From Tetmemena sp. SeJ-2015 (lineage: Eukaryota; Ciliophora; Spirotrichea; Sporadotrichida; Oxytrichidae), in the NCBI GenBank assembly GCA_027382625.1, contig JAJKFJ010021679.1, positions 62,001-126,000 on the forward strand: DNA of 64,000 nucleotides, given 5' to 3'. Both the position numbers and the translations under genes were made by a program. The notes beneath the pieces were generated by a model that was given only the letters and a program-made list of their open reading frames with translations, did not search any database and was not told the origin of the DNA. Every line of letters starts with the position of its first letter. The stretch's first letter is position 1. Below are positions 23,072 to 34,950 of this stretch, piece after piece.

Positions 23072-24971
23072 ATGAACGACGATTATTCTGGCTCATCACA
23101 GCCTCTTCTCAACTCTGGTAAGATCATAAATTGCTCATAGATTAGGTAGGGCTAATGATCACAACTATGTGGAAGAAGACGGAAAGAAGTCAATGGCTAT
23201 TCTGAATCTCTAAGCAATTCTCGGATTGGATGATGTAGACAAAGTTATTGAACTCCTTGAATAAAATAATTGGGATGAATCTGTAAGTTCTCTGTCTTAA
23301 AATGATCCATTCACGCTAATGAAAATTATTGATCAAATGAAATGGTGCATTTACTTAATGCTTAACTTTAGCAAGCGGCTTCTGCATATTATGCTCAAGA
23401 AATTCACAACACTGATAGATAATAAAGATCATCTGCAAGGGGGCAGCCTACTTCTGATACGCCTATGCACTATGATGATGGTGGAGCCGGAGTGAGAGCA
23501 CCGATGCAATTCTAATAAGAGTAGTTGATTGACGATAATCCAGCAAGCATGTTTCATGACGTCAACTTTTTCTAGGCATTATAAGCACATCGAATGACTC
23601 AATAAAGAAGAACCCCATCTTATAGATTTACAAATAATGTTCAAGACTCAAATTTAGAACAAGTTATAAGCCAACATCATTGCTTTTTTAGTTGTAGAAG
23701 AGGAAGAGAAAAAAGATGGGCACGAAAATGGATAAGCAAATAGGAACTAAGGAGGATTATTTTCCTATGTTTCAGGCTTTTTCTCATACATTTGGTCGGG
23801 GATAAGTGGCTTTTTCAAGATCATATTTGGAAGACAAAATGTTAACCCTAACACAAATGGATTAGAATTCGTGACAACCTTCAGATAAGAAATGAGGAGA
23901 TTAGGAGCTACTGATGCAGCTAGGGTTAAATTTTATGAAAGAGCGTTTATCGATATGTGCAGCAGAGCTAGAACTCAGAGAAAACCCATATTGGTTTTTA
24001 TGCTACGAGGCTCTGATGACGAAACTATGAGATTTACCTAAAATGCTTTATCTAATCAGCGAGTATTAGACACTTTAAATAGTGACTTCGTTCTGTATGG
24101 CATGTTCAGAGACAATATGGATGCAGAGCTTTAATAGGTTCTCAAATTCCCTGTTTTGGCTTCAGTTTGTGTTTGGATGCTAACAGTAGGCCACGATGAT
24201 AATATTACCATTCATTCGAAGCACTATGGTATGGCTGATGAATTCACCCCAGAAAACTTTCTGCCCTATCTGAGCGAGTGCCTGAATCTATTTAGAATTA
24301 TATCAGAGGAGGACCCTGAATATTAGTTGCTTTAGAACCTTTAAGATGCTTTCTTTATTATCTTATTTTTTATTGCAGGAATAATGCCTATCCAACAGCA
24401 GAGATAGAGAGCCTCTACTTCTCTTTATGACCAAAATCAGTTTCTCCAAGACCCTCTCATTTAGGAAGAATAAGACAGAATTTAAAGAGACAGAGAACTC
24501 AAAGAAAGACAACGACAGGAGCTTGAGGAAGCTAAATTAATGGATTAGATTAGACAAGCGGAGGAAGAAGAGAAAAGGCAGAGGAAAATTGAAGAAGAGA
24601 GAAAGTAGAAGGAAGAGTTATAGAGACTAGAGCAAATAAGATAGTCGAAATTGATTGAAGCTGAGTAGAAGAAATAGTCGCTACCAGCTGAGCCAGACGC
24701 CAAAGACCCTGATGCATGCCATATTGTTTTGAGGCTGCCAGTAACCGGTGAAAGAGTAGACAGAAGATTTTTAAAGACAGAGAAAGTTCAAACTCTATAT
24801 GATTATGTTGAGAGCCTTGGTGAGAGAGTCCAATTTGAAACTCCACATGCAACAGGAATCGTAATATTTCAAAGTATGCCCAGAAAGGAATACACTAACT
24901 ATGATTTAACACTAGGAGAAGTTGGACTTTTTCCAAGAGCTATGCTACAAATCAAAGAGAAAGAAGAGTGA
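23072..24971 (+). CDS. FAF2/UBXD8-like UBX-domain protein
   Basis: FAF2/UBXD8 proteins sit in the ER or lipid-droplet membrane and recruit the p97/Cdc48 ATPase to ubiquitylated clients. Domain order is complete. The N-terminal UBA-like domain is ILNLQAILGLDDVDKVIELL..NNWDESQAASAYY. The hydrophobic hairpin (GLFSYVSGFFSYIWSGISGF) has mid-segment glycines. The UAS thioredoxin-like domain is RKPILVFMLRGSDDETMRF..FPVLASVCVW. A long charged coiled coil (RQELEEAKL...) leads to the C-terminal UBX domain (IVLRLPVTGERVDRRF..MPRKEY). After removing a 28-bp element (intron 23118-23145, or IES with pointer GGTA), a GT-AG intron (23283-23371) and two IESs (23666-23693, 24350-24376), 1,728 bases remain, a 575-aa protein in one frame. 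Confidence 0.92.
23118..23145 (+). other. 28-bp interruption that fits both an intron and an IES (pointer GGTA)
   Basis: It starts GTAAGA and ends TTAG, as an intron would. It is also flanked by GGTA at 23117-23120 and 23145-23148, as an IES would be. Both models give the same protein junction (LLNSG-RANDHNYVEEDG). Confidence 0.7.
23666..23693. other. IES, 28 bp, pointer AGTT
   Basis: AGTT at 23662-23665 and 23690-23693. Excision joins DSNLEQV to VEEEEKKDGHENGQANR and restores frame into the membrane hairpin of the FAF2-like protein. Confidence 0.85.
24350..24376. other. IES, 27 bp, pointer TGC
   Basis: TGC at 24347-24349 and 24374-24376. The insert would add a hydrophobic stretch (FFIILFFIA) in the middle of a hydrophilic coiled-coil lead-in. 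Its removal gives LLQNLQDAGIMPIQQQRQ. Confidence 0.75.
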
Positions 24972-25210
24972 GGGACAAAAAGAAAACTTTATGAAAATAT
25001 ATCTTATGTACGCTAGATATAATTTTATTCCCTTTCTTCTTATAGAAATTTCTTATTTATTAAATGGACAACTAAATTAGGGAATTTTTTTTATGAAATA
25101 ATATAGAAAACTAAGAATACTCTGTCATAACTTCATATTTGCTCCTTTGATCATAACAATTTCTACTGATGATGTTGAATCTATTACAATTCTTAATATA
25201 ATTAATATTC

Positions 25211-28200
25211 TCATTTATTTGAATCGACTGACCTCTCAACATTCCCCCTTTTTACGAGAGTTCTACTCATAGTGCTTTCTTCTTCATGTTCATTGTTACC
25301 CTTACGAGTATTCCTTCTTTCATCTACTTTTTCGACCTTTACAGGCTTCTTTTAGTCTTTATCTTTTCCTTTTTTATCTCTCTTTTTATTTTCTTTAGGC
25401 TTTTCTGAATTGTTCTTTGGAGCATACTACAAGGACTATGGGGAAGGCTTTAGAGTTTTAACTTGATGCAAGGAATTTACCTAAGGCTCTTACTTAGCTT
25501 CTCTTATTACGTTAAGCTGAGGCATTTAAATTCTCTTGAGATCCTTTTGGGCCTTTTTCATGTCTAAAGCATGCGATTCACTGGATTTTTTCATGGTGGC
25601 ATATGCTTGAGACTGGTTCATCATTTCCTGCTGTTCATATTAAGGCCTTTGCTCTTAGAAATACTTCTAATAGGCTTAAGTGGAGTTGTAGAATGCCTAG
25701 CAGTGTTGAAATATAGCTATCTGATCTTCTTCGAACTCTACTTCCTTCTTCTGCCTGAGAGCTTCCCCCATCACTTTTTTAACCTCTGCATCGATTGAGC
25801 CAGTTATCTCAGTATTTCTCCTCTTCACATACTGAATGGTCAGTTTCTTCCAAAAATCGTCGATCATTATACTGACCTCCTGCTTGTGAAAGAACTCACT
25901 CAATTGATTGAAAAGTGGATTCATGAAATCTTTAAACTCTTGCTCATAATCTTTGGTCACCAAGGGAATTTCAGAGAAGTCTATGAACTTAAGAGAGTAG
26001 AGGAAAAATTTGGCGAACTAGTCTCTTTCAGAATCGTTTAAGCAGTCTTTTTGGAGTAGAAGGTAGGAAAAGAATTTGATGAACTGAAATTGGAACGAGA
26101 TTCCATCATTAGCCATGTCGAAGATAGAATACATTTTGTTTTGCTTGTATTCTAGCATGCTTGATAAGGTTCCAAACAAGTAGTAAATATTTATCTGAGA
26201 GAACTGAGAGTCTTGGCTATTCTAAGCTCTTGCCTTAATTAAGTAGTAGATTGATAGACAAGTTGCCTCAAATAACTCCACACATCTGTCGAGACCAAGT
26301 CGAGGGAAGTGAGTGAAAAAATCCTCGATTGATTTCCTAATCTTATGGAAGAAGTAGATTTGAGTTTTGTCCATTCCTTCAGTTTCATTTTTGGCCTTTT
26401 CAAAGTACAGCAATATCAGTCTAGCAATGAAATCCCAAGGGTTTTGAATTCGCTCGCAAATTAAAAGTCTACAGAAACCCTCTGTTGCTAACAATCTAAT
26501 GGAATAGTCAGAGTCTCTCAGTAGTCGCATTAAAATTTATCTTAGATCTTTTCTTTTCATGTCTAATTCATTCCCAGATTCTAGCAAGAATCCATGGACC
26601 ATTATGCAATCAAAGAGACACTTTATCACAGAAGACAGCAACTAAGATTTCTGATTCTGCTACAGCTCTTCTTCCATTAAGTCAAAAATTTGTTGCAAAT
26701 TTTCTAAAAAGAAAGGCTTGCTGTGTATCATGAGAAGTCCAAAACATTCATAAGCCAAACTCTTAACCATAGGATCGTGATGAGACTGCGCCAAAAAATA
26801 AATACTCTTTACTTCCTCCTTTAACTTTGGAATTAGTTCTGAATTAAGTTTCATGACCTTAAAAACATTCTTCATCATATTCAGTTGATGAAGAATCGTC
26901 TAATCATCTCTTCTTCTCAGCTTTATATTCATCTTAGTGTATTTATCTAGGCCTTCTCTTGCCTTAGCCAATTTTTGCACCAATTTCTCATCTACTTCTA
27001 AACCACTCGATTATATATCTCTAAGTTATTAAGTGAACCTCTAGCAATCCATATCGTACCCTTAAATCTTTTGCTTAACCTTCTCTAAGTTTGAGTAGGT
27101 GAGCTCTACAAATGCGGCTGGTCTTATTTCGAGAATTAGGTTCTATATATTCTCTAAGAATTGATCATCATTTTCAAGGCAAGACCTGAGCATCATCATC
27201 GCTATTTAGATCAGAAGCAGCTTATCTTATAGCCCAACTCCTATCTCCTGCAGAGCCTATTCTTCATCTACTATTTGCTAAAGACAATCGTTTTCATTGT
27301 AATAATCATCCTCCTTCAATTTAAAGAAATCCTTGTTAAGGAGAAAGGAGCTAATGATTTCACAGATTTGCTGATTTTGGTCCTTCTCTGATTTTGTTCT
27401 CGCTATGAGATGATTCAAAAGATGAAAAACTTGGTACACTATCAGATTAATGATCTTCAGCTACTAAATATTTTATATGTCTTAAATATATTTCTCCTTC
27501 CTTTCTTGGAAGAAAGCAATCATCTTTTTTATCATGTCCAAATCAGGAAGGTGTCTCCCAAGTTATAAGCTTTCCTGGAAGGTCACTTGATTTCCAAAAG
27601 TAGGCTAATCAAACTCATTTTTCCTCAATATGTGAACTGTGAAATTCATGAAAATCAGCACGTCGTACAAGTCTGGGTATTCTCCAGGTTCTAGCTTCAA
27701 TTCAATGTTCTTTGTAATGAGAGAAATGCATCCCAATACAACATTTATTCCGTAGTTAGGGATAATTACTTCTCTCATCAAGAGGTAAAGGACCAGAGAA
27801 ATTTAAGAGTCGTCGTAGCTAAGATCCAATCTTATATGCTTGAGGAAAGATAAGATACTCTTAAAGTCTTCCTACTCTACTTTCTAAAGTCTAAAATCAT
27901 CTGCCTAAGCATTTTCATCAACCATGTCTTCATTTTAGCTCACTCTACTTCTCAGAGGAGGGCACAAGACTTCTTTGAAATATTCTATGGCCTCGTTTTT
28001 TATTTCTCTCTCTATATCGCTGAGCCCATTCACAATCAAAGAAATCTTATTTTCTTGCTTGAAATCTTTGAAGTGTATTCTACATTTATCCCTGAGTGAA
28101 ATATAGACTTGCTATCTGACTTTGTAACTTTTATCCTACGACTTCATGACGACAAAAGGAAGCGTCTTCTCATTTATAGGAAGGTGTATTAGTATTTCCT

Positions 28201-28879
28201 TTCTAATAAGGATACTCTCGTCCTCCATCATTATCTTGATAAAATGATTGGTTATCAAATCTATATACTCTCCCTTTCCTTTTTGAGTTACGACCTGTAG
28301 AATTAGCGAAGCGATCCTCACTCCTGTCAGTCTCAGCTGTTCATTTTTCTGATTGGTTTGGAAAACATCGTTCTCTACAATATTGATTGCATGCGTGAAT
28401 ATCGATTTTATAATTCTCTTCTTTTGTCCAACCAAAAACTGCATAGGAGATTGAAGGAGAATCATATGCAACCAGGTGTAAGCTTTCTGTGCTATGTTTT
28501 TTTGCTTATACTATGTTAACTTAAATGCAACTTCCAGGTGAGCCTAGAAAAGACAATCAAGAGTTTCTGAATGCCGCTGTCTCAGGCACTTGTTTAATAG
28601 CTCATAAAGATCCAGGAAAATACTAACTATCTAGTCGCCTGCCTTCTGCTAGTTCTAAGGAATTTGTAGTACCTTTAGCATTATAAGCTGAGCCGCTTCT
28701 GAGAATCCTTTAGGATTGCTTACAAACAGACTGCTTATTTCGGATTCCTTATTTTTCCAAGACCTTCCTACTATTGCCTGCTTGAAAATCTCGCTGAGGC
28801 TTTCTTATAATTTTTCTTTTGGGAGGGGATCTCTCCCGCTTCCTGCAGAGTCTCTACTATTTCTTTCCGTATTACTCAT
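25211..28879 (-). CDS. Condensin complex subunit 3 (CAP-G / NCAPG)
   Basis: CAP-G is the HEAT-repeat subunit of condensin that, with the kleisin, grips DNA during chromosome compaction. From ATG 28879 to TGA 25211 the minus strand is a single frame of 1,222 codons with no intron or IES; four separate in-frame Met codons along it share the phase. HEAT-like helices include KSQDKSYKVRQQVYISLRDK and GLSDIEREIKNEAIEYFKEV, the repeat form typical of Cnd3. The C-terminal Cnd3 domain shows AEGFCRLLICERIQNPWDF and FFTHFPRLGLDRCVELFEA. A Lys-rich disordered tail (KKRDKKGKDKDQKKPVK) ends the protein. The N-terminus is MSNTERNSRDSAGSGRDP. Plus-strand ORFs inside it (e.g. 25571-25798) are shadows. Confidence 0.88.
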
Positions 28880-29378
28880 TATTTAAATTGTTTTAAGATT
28901 GATTGCTAGCTATCTATAGATTAAAATTATCACACCTAATGAATGAATGTTCTTGCACCCAAAGAAGAATATTCAAATATTTAAAGACCATGAATTCTAG
29001 GATAAATAAACTTATTCAGCAATATCAACTATCAATAAAAGCAAATCATTAATCCAGATTTATAAGTTATTTTCCGAATTTTTCCAAAAGCATTTATTCT
29101 TGCATCTCAAGAGTTTAAACTTGCGCTTATGCAAGAATCTTTGTCAAACTTATTTCCTGAAGTTATTTTGAAACTTATAATTGTCTTTGTTTTTTAAATT
29201 AAACCTTTTTCATTATGTTCATTCTTTAATATAATAAATGATAAAGTTTACTTGAAAATTTTGGTGTCATACTAAATTTGCATTTCCTCCATATCCATTT
29301 AACTAAACTTGGTAATCATCTATTCTCGTTTCATTGATAAACCAGAAATTTATTAAGATCTTCTGAATTATAAAAAAT
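28880..29378. other. Intergenic, AT-rich
   Basis: Spacer between two minus-strand genes. I see no coding frame of normal composition and no RNA gene. Confidence 0.5.
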
Positions 29379-30724
29379 TCAATTTATGACTTATTTTTTG
29401 AATTACTCAAAGACTAGGAGCATATTAGATATTTGTAGATCCTTGGCAGCAGCTTCCTCTTTTAATTGTTTGCACACTTTATGCTCTTGATCTAATCTTC
29501 CAAGTAACTCTTTAATTCTGATGCCTTCAATATGGTTTTATTTATTTGCAGAGGAGTTGGTAGCCTAAAGAGACTCAATTATTTACATTTACTGTGCATT
29601 ATCAAGCTCTAAACCATCTATTCTTTATTGAAGGTCTTTATTTTCTCTCTCAAATACCTTTAAACCTAAAATAATAACTATTAATCATTATCTCCTTATT
29701 CATACTTTAGACTTGGCCAAACAGACTTTATATTTCTTGCTATTGCTACTGAATTAGAGTAGTTAATTTCTGCAAATAGTTGTCTCCTCTCACGAATTCA
29801 TACTTTTCAAGTCCTTCTTTCACAAATTAAATCAAATATATGTGCATATGATAAACATAAATTGCAGATCTTCTTCTTCCTCTTCAAAATCTCCCAATGC
29901 TTTTCTTATTTAACTCTATAAACCAAATTAGATAAGCAATTATGCTTTACCTCAATCAAAGCAGTGGAATTAGGAATAGAAGAATTTTATGTGTGTGAAC
30001 AGATACCAGATTTAGACTTTATCGCTTCATTACAAAGGCATATAAGTTTTAAAGGAGCTTTTGTTTACTAACTACTCTGTGATGAAATCTATGCTCTATC
30101 ATTGTTTCTTTTTCTGCCAGAATTAGGCATTTTCTCCATACTCAGCCTAATTACATTAAATTAACATTCATTTTAATTTGAGCAGGGTCAAAGAATTACT
30201 CCATAGTCAGTTCTTTTATGGTGTTATTGAGTCCGCCTCTGTAGTCTGAAAATTTTATTGGAGAGCGGATCCTAGAACTCGTCTTAGAAATAAACCTTAG
30301 AGGCATTTCTTCTTCATCGTTAATGCGAATTTAATAGTTAGATGATTCAATAAAATAAAAATAAAATTTAATATAACTCACTTTCCTCCGGCTTGCTATT
30401 TTCTTCAAAACTTATAGTCCTACTCTTCCCCTGTACACTTTAAATTTTGGGGAGTTTCAATTTTGCAAATGAAGAATTTCTAGAGAATTCACTCAGCTTT
30501 AGAGGGGACTTAAACTGAATCTGTGGTTTTTTCTAACAGAGAAATGCTGAGGAAGCTATGCTCTGTGATTCTGAAGCACCCAGATCATGACTGCCCACAT
30601 ATTTATTCACCTTGTCATAAAAACTGTCGCTGAAGTCTAAAAGAGAATAAGAATAATTCATTAGAGTTCTACCTCTTGTCTTCCTGTTCTTTTGGCTAAA
30701 TAAAAATGCCAAACTGGATGTCAT
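29379..30724 (-). CDS. Coiled-coil protein, unknown
   Basis: I do not recognise it. ATG at 30724-30722 opens MTSSLAFLFSQKNRKTRGRT, followed by a Ser/Lys-rich region (IQFKSPLKLSEFSRNSS; NDEEEMPLRFISKTSSRIRS; NSGRKRNNDRAQISSQSS). The C-terminal third is a heptad-like coiled coil (FERENKDLQQRIDGLELDNA; IRIKELLGRLDQEHKVCKQL) ending at TGA 29381-29379. At least three frame breaks (near 30350, 30150 and 29690-29960) imply IESs or introns; the one at 29690-29960 begins GTAAAG. It may be a cytoskeletal or basal-body component, but nothing specific supports that. Confidence 0.5.
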
Positions 30725-30908
30725 TAAAATAGCAATAACTTAATTTATATTTTAATTTCATATTTTGCAATCAATTTAAAAAGTTACTCATTTCATAAAA
30801 TGCAACTTATCTTCTGAATTGGAAGTAAGGAATTGAGGTAATAAATTGGTAAGTTAAATTTATAAATTTGAATTAGAGAATTTAAATAAATAACTAGGCA
30901 GCAGCAAG

Positions 30909-32122
30909 ATGTAGGACAGAAAGGCCTCAGCAAAGCAAAATAAATCAAATCTTGCAAACAACCACTACATTCTAAACACGCAAGAATCCACACACTCAAT
31001 CTCTATGAATGTCAACCCAAATAAGAATATCAAGAGTCAGAGAGAAGACTACAACCTTCCAGCTCAGAGCTACAGAAAGTATGCGTTTCCTTTAGTGACC
31101 ATTATAGAATCATAAACTTCGCAGAGAACTTTGACAAGCTCAACAAAATTACAAAGTCAAAGCTTCGCAAATAAATATGTTTTTAAGCCTTTTGGACTTA
31201 ATGAGGAAAACTTTGAATAAAAGTAAACCGAGCCTAAGGTATCTATTGATATGATATATTTGTATTTATTATTTTGAGTATCTAAGATCACTATCTTGGA
31301 TCAGGATAGAGCAAATTTGAGCAGGCCTGCAGATAACTCAGACCGATCGAATTCTATAAAGGGAAGGAAGCTGTCAATATGCGATGCCAAGCTGACAGTA
31401 TCTAAAAACACTCTTGAAACTATTGGTATGATGAATTCTCGTTTACAAATTTAAATAGAACATCCTATGTTCACAGAAAGAGAAAAGGAGACTCTCATTA
31501 GACTCTCAGTCCTTGGCATGGCCCCTCTAGCTATTTAATTTGTCAAATTAAACTTATTTAATTTTATAATTGCTCAATATGGATAGTAGTCAGCCCGATA
31601 AATTTTTGACAGCGCAGGTGATAAATGAAAATAGGATTGATAAGCCCCTTAAATAAAATAAAAGCCCTCTCAGAGACAGGTCAAATAAAGATCCAACCAA
31701 ACCCAAGAAATATATTGTACTTTTATTTTCAATTTTAATTAAAAGAATTCAAAAATATCCTTAAAACTCAGTAGCCACCCAAAGATGGTTCAATTTGCGA
31801 ACAAAGTGAACACTTAAAAATAAAAGCACGAGGTTAGTTCATACATGGATATGAAGGGCAAGCAATCTCAAAGCCACTCATTTCTGCTCACTTTCAGCAA
31901 AATAGGAAAAATCTTCGTCACCTCTTCAAGATAAAAGCCAACATAAAGGCATCTCACTCAGATAAAATCATGAAGCCTAAAAGAATTAGAAACAGAAAGA
32001 CAAGGAAAACTGCTATTCAAATATTCAATTAAAGGACCAAGACGGTTAGATAAAGCTCCTTGTACTCTCTGCAAAACAAAAGAATATCTAAAACCTATGC
32101 CTTCTCAAATGCTACATGGTGA
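30909..32122 (+). CDS. Ser/Lys/Asn-rich disordered protein, unknown
   Basis: I do not recognise it. ATG at 30909 gives MQDRKASAKQNKSNLANNHY. A clear IES (31246-31284) joins NFEQKQTEPKVS to KITILDQDRANLSRPADNS. Later blocks (DKFLTAQVINENRIDKPLKQ; KQSQSHSF) are separated by AT-rich interruptions near 31540, 31720 and 31900. The last block MKPKRIRNRKTRKTAIQIF ends at TGA 32120-32122. No domain is visible. It could be the 5' part of the next gene; no pointer joining the two was found. Confidence 0.45.
31246..31284. other. IES, 39 bp, 7-bp pointer GTATCTA
   Basis: GTATCTA at 31239-31245 and 31278-31284. Unexcised, the frame reaches TGA within the insert; excised, it continues EPKVS-KITILDQDRA. 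Confidence 0.88.
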
Positions 32123-32266
32123 AGTTAAAATTAAATAATATTAAATAATCTTTTATATTTAATTAATTTTATTTATATTCATAAATATCATACTTTCGTT
32201 TATTAATTTTATTTTACGAATTTTGCACTATAATTTTTAATTTATATTTAAAATTTGTGTCAATAA

Positions 32267-34726
32267 AAAATAGATGAAGAAGTGAAGAGCTTTAAAATTA
32301 CTAGCAAATTAACTGATGAAATTTTTTATTATTTTCTCTCTGAAATAGTGCTTAATTTTTGTTGTTTTATGTTTGTTTTAAAATATTTTTTAATTGTGAT
32401 AAGTTATAAAAGAAAACCGCATAAAGCGACTTGAAGAAGAAGGCGAGAAGATAAAACAATCCTTCTTAAAGCAGAATTCCAGTACTAAGAAATAACGACC
32501 CAAGACCTCCATGAATTACGAGAGTGACCATTCCAATTCCCCAGCTCGAAACCCTAGCTATATCCAAAGGCCAAACTTACTCAAAAATAAAAGCAAAGAA
32601 AGAGCCTCTTTGAGCGAGGAAAAGAGGCCTCTGCGACAGTCAGACAGCAGGTCTGTCGATAGAATGATCAAAGAGAATTTAAAGAAGCACAGTCAGCAGA
32701 AGAATCTGCAGATTTAGCAGCAGCTGCAGAAAGAAATTCAAAAAAATCTAAAAGCGTAGCTCATTAAGCAAAAGAACAACCTCATCAGAAATTAAAATTT
32801 CCAAAATGCTTCTGTCAAAGAGATTGAAGAGCAGAGACCCATCAGCTATTTCGAGAGGAAAGAGCAAAATAAAAATCTAAAGGTAAAGAGTATTAATAAC
32901 TAGAGGATTGTTCATCACAAGTCTCATTAGTTGTTAGCGACAGACAAATAGGAATAGCAAGCACTTGGAAAGAGATAAGAGTAAGAGTGTTGTCAAGAAA
33001 GGACTGGATTTAATTAAAGAGACAAAGAGTGAGATTCAAAGCATGCAAATGAAGAGCAAGAGCCCCATAAAGCAATTTAATATCATGAAAAATAAGGACA
33101 TGCCACTCAAAATTTCAAATGACGAGTAGGTATAAAAGCCTAAGAAAAAGAAGTATGATCTTGGCCTAGACATTTTAATCTTTAAACTTATTTCATTTTC
33201 GAGTTAAAGAAAGAGCTAGGAATGTATGGTTAGGATAAGTAGATGCAGAGCATCGATCAAATTATCACTGAGAGGTAAAAGCAGAAGAAAATTAAAAAAT
33301 AGCAAAAGATACAGCAAATATCGCAATAAGAAGCTATTGATGCCTAATTCAGGTAGAAGTATTAGGAAAATCCGCAATTGCAAAAGCTGATAACGAAACA
33401 GTAAAAGAAGAGAATGAAGCTAGAAAAGTAATAGAAAATAATGGACATGATTTCTTAGTAGAAGGTTCTTGCTAACCTGAAAGCACTAAATCAAGTGGCA
33501 GAATCTAAAAGGCAAAAAAAGAAGCTAAAACTTCAGCATCAAAGTCACGATCATAATAATCCAATCGCTAACATCAACACGGGAAACCATTTCAAAACCT
33601 TATAAGACCAATCGAATTTAATGTAGAATGAATAGTTCGCAACTTAAATGTAAAATGATCGATCAATTTAGCATCATTATAATGATAATAGGCAGTCAAT
33701 CATTGAATATGAAACAAGATAGAATCGTAGTTAATCGAATCACAGATCTAAAGCACAGTCTAGGGTCGATCAAAATAGGAGCTCAAGTAAAAAGCCTAAA
33801 CACTAGCTTGCAAAATAATGAATATAGAAATATAATTTAGGTTTAAGAAAAAGCTTAATGTGAAATCCTCAAAAGCTAAAGATTAAAACTCTAACATACC
33901 AAAGTCTTCTCGAGTGTCAATCCTTGATCCTCAACGCTAATAGATCAGCGTTTAAATTCCGAAAACAAAGATAATCTATTCTTACACTTCTCAGCAACAG
34001 CAGCAGGAATAAATTTAGAATGCCTAGACTTACAGATAGTCAGGAGAAAAGTCAAGAGATACTCGTCGATCCTAGTCTCCCCAAAGATCAAGAGAGAAGA
34101 AGAATTATTCGAAACAAAGTCAAGGCAAGAAGCAGAAGCTTATTGAGAAAATCATGAAGCAATTTGCACTACAGAAAGAAATCATGGAAAGCTACAGAGA
34201 TAGCAACCGAGACAGATAGCAAGTTAGATCTTCGAAAGAGAGGAAGAATTCTAAAAGTAGGTCGAAAAGCTTTAATAGGAAAAAGTCAAGCAAACCTGCC
34301 ATTCAAATGCAGAATTAGAACTTTAACAACATAAGCTAGCAGTAAATCATAAATGAGAGTAATGGAAGGATCATATCTATTGATACTCCAGGAAGAGGTC
34401 CAGGAAAATCAAGCATAAAGAAGCAAATAGGACAGCAAGTTATAAATTCTTAAAGAGAAAGAGTTCATAAGTAATACTTTGATTCTCCTTAGAGACCCAA
34501 ACATTTAAATTTCTAAAATCAAAGTGTCCAAGAACACTTAAACAATTTTTTATTACTGAAAATATTTACAGTCAGAGTTTAAATAGATATTATAAAATGG
34601 GTTTTCCTTAATTTTCTATAGTTCAATATGATATATTTCATCATTAAAATATTTTCTATTTTATAGCTAATTTTTAAAAGATCTTTAATTAGTTTAGTAT
34701 CTCAAGTAAGCATTTTAATAAATTGA
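32267..34726 (+). CDS. Lys/Gln/Ser-rich protein with coiled coil, unknown
   Basis: I do not recognise it. The first block (KIDEEVKSFKITSKLTDE) has no ATG before it, so an upstream coding block is missing or belongs to the preceding gene. An IES (32322-32415) joins it to NRIKRLEEEGEKIKQSF. A very basic, Gln-rich coiled-coil region (RQKQKKIKKQQKIQQISQQE; KKRMKLEKQQKIMDMISQQK) follows. An RS-like stretch (SRDTRRSQSPQRSREKK; RKNSKSRSKSFNRKKSSK) is next. Coding composition fades after about 34,550; the first in-frame TGA is at 34724-34726. Interruptions near 32885-32950, 33125-33210 and 33815-33840 are unresolved. Basic and RS-like composition suggests a nucleic-acid or cytoskeleton binding protein, which is inference only. 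Confidence 0.45.
32322..32415. other. IES, 94 bp, pointer GAAA
   Basis: GAAA at 32318-32321 and 32412-32415. Removal of this AT-rich block gives KLTDE-NRIKRLEEEGEK in frame. Confidence 0.7.
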
Positions 34727-34950
34727 CTTGATTAAAAAAAATTTTTAATTCTATATTAATCTTGAGAATCAGGTATAACCACCTCCTATTTCTAAATTGT
34801 ATGAAGTGAAAGCTTAGAACTAGTCACAAGATCCAAACATAAGTGTCCAGAGCGAAAGCATACTGATTTAAGATGAGGTGATGATATTTTGCTTGATGAC
34901 AACTGCCGCTCAATTATTATTTTATCTAGAGGCAATTCAGAAAGTACCTG

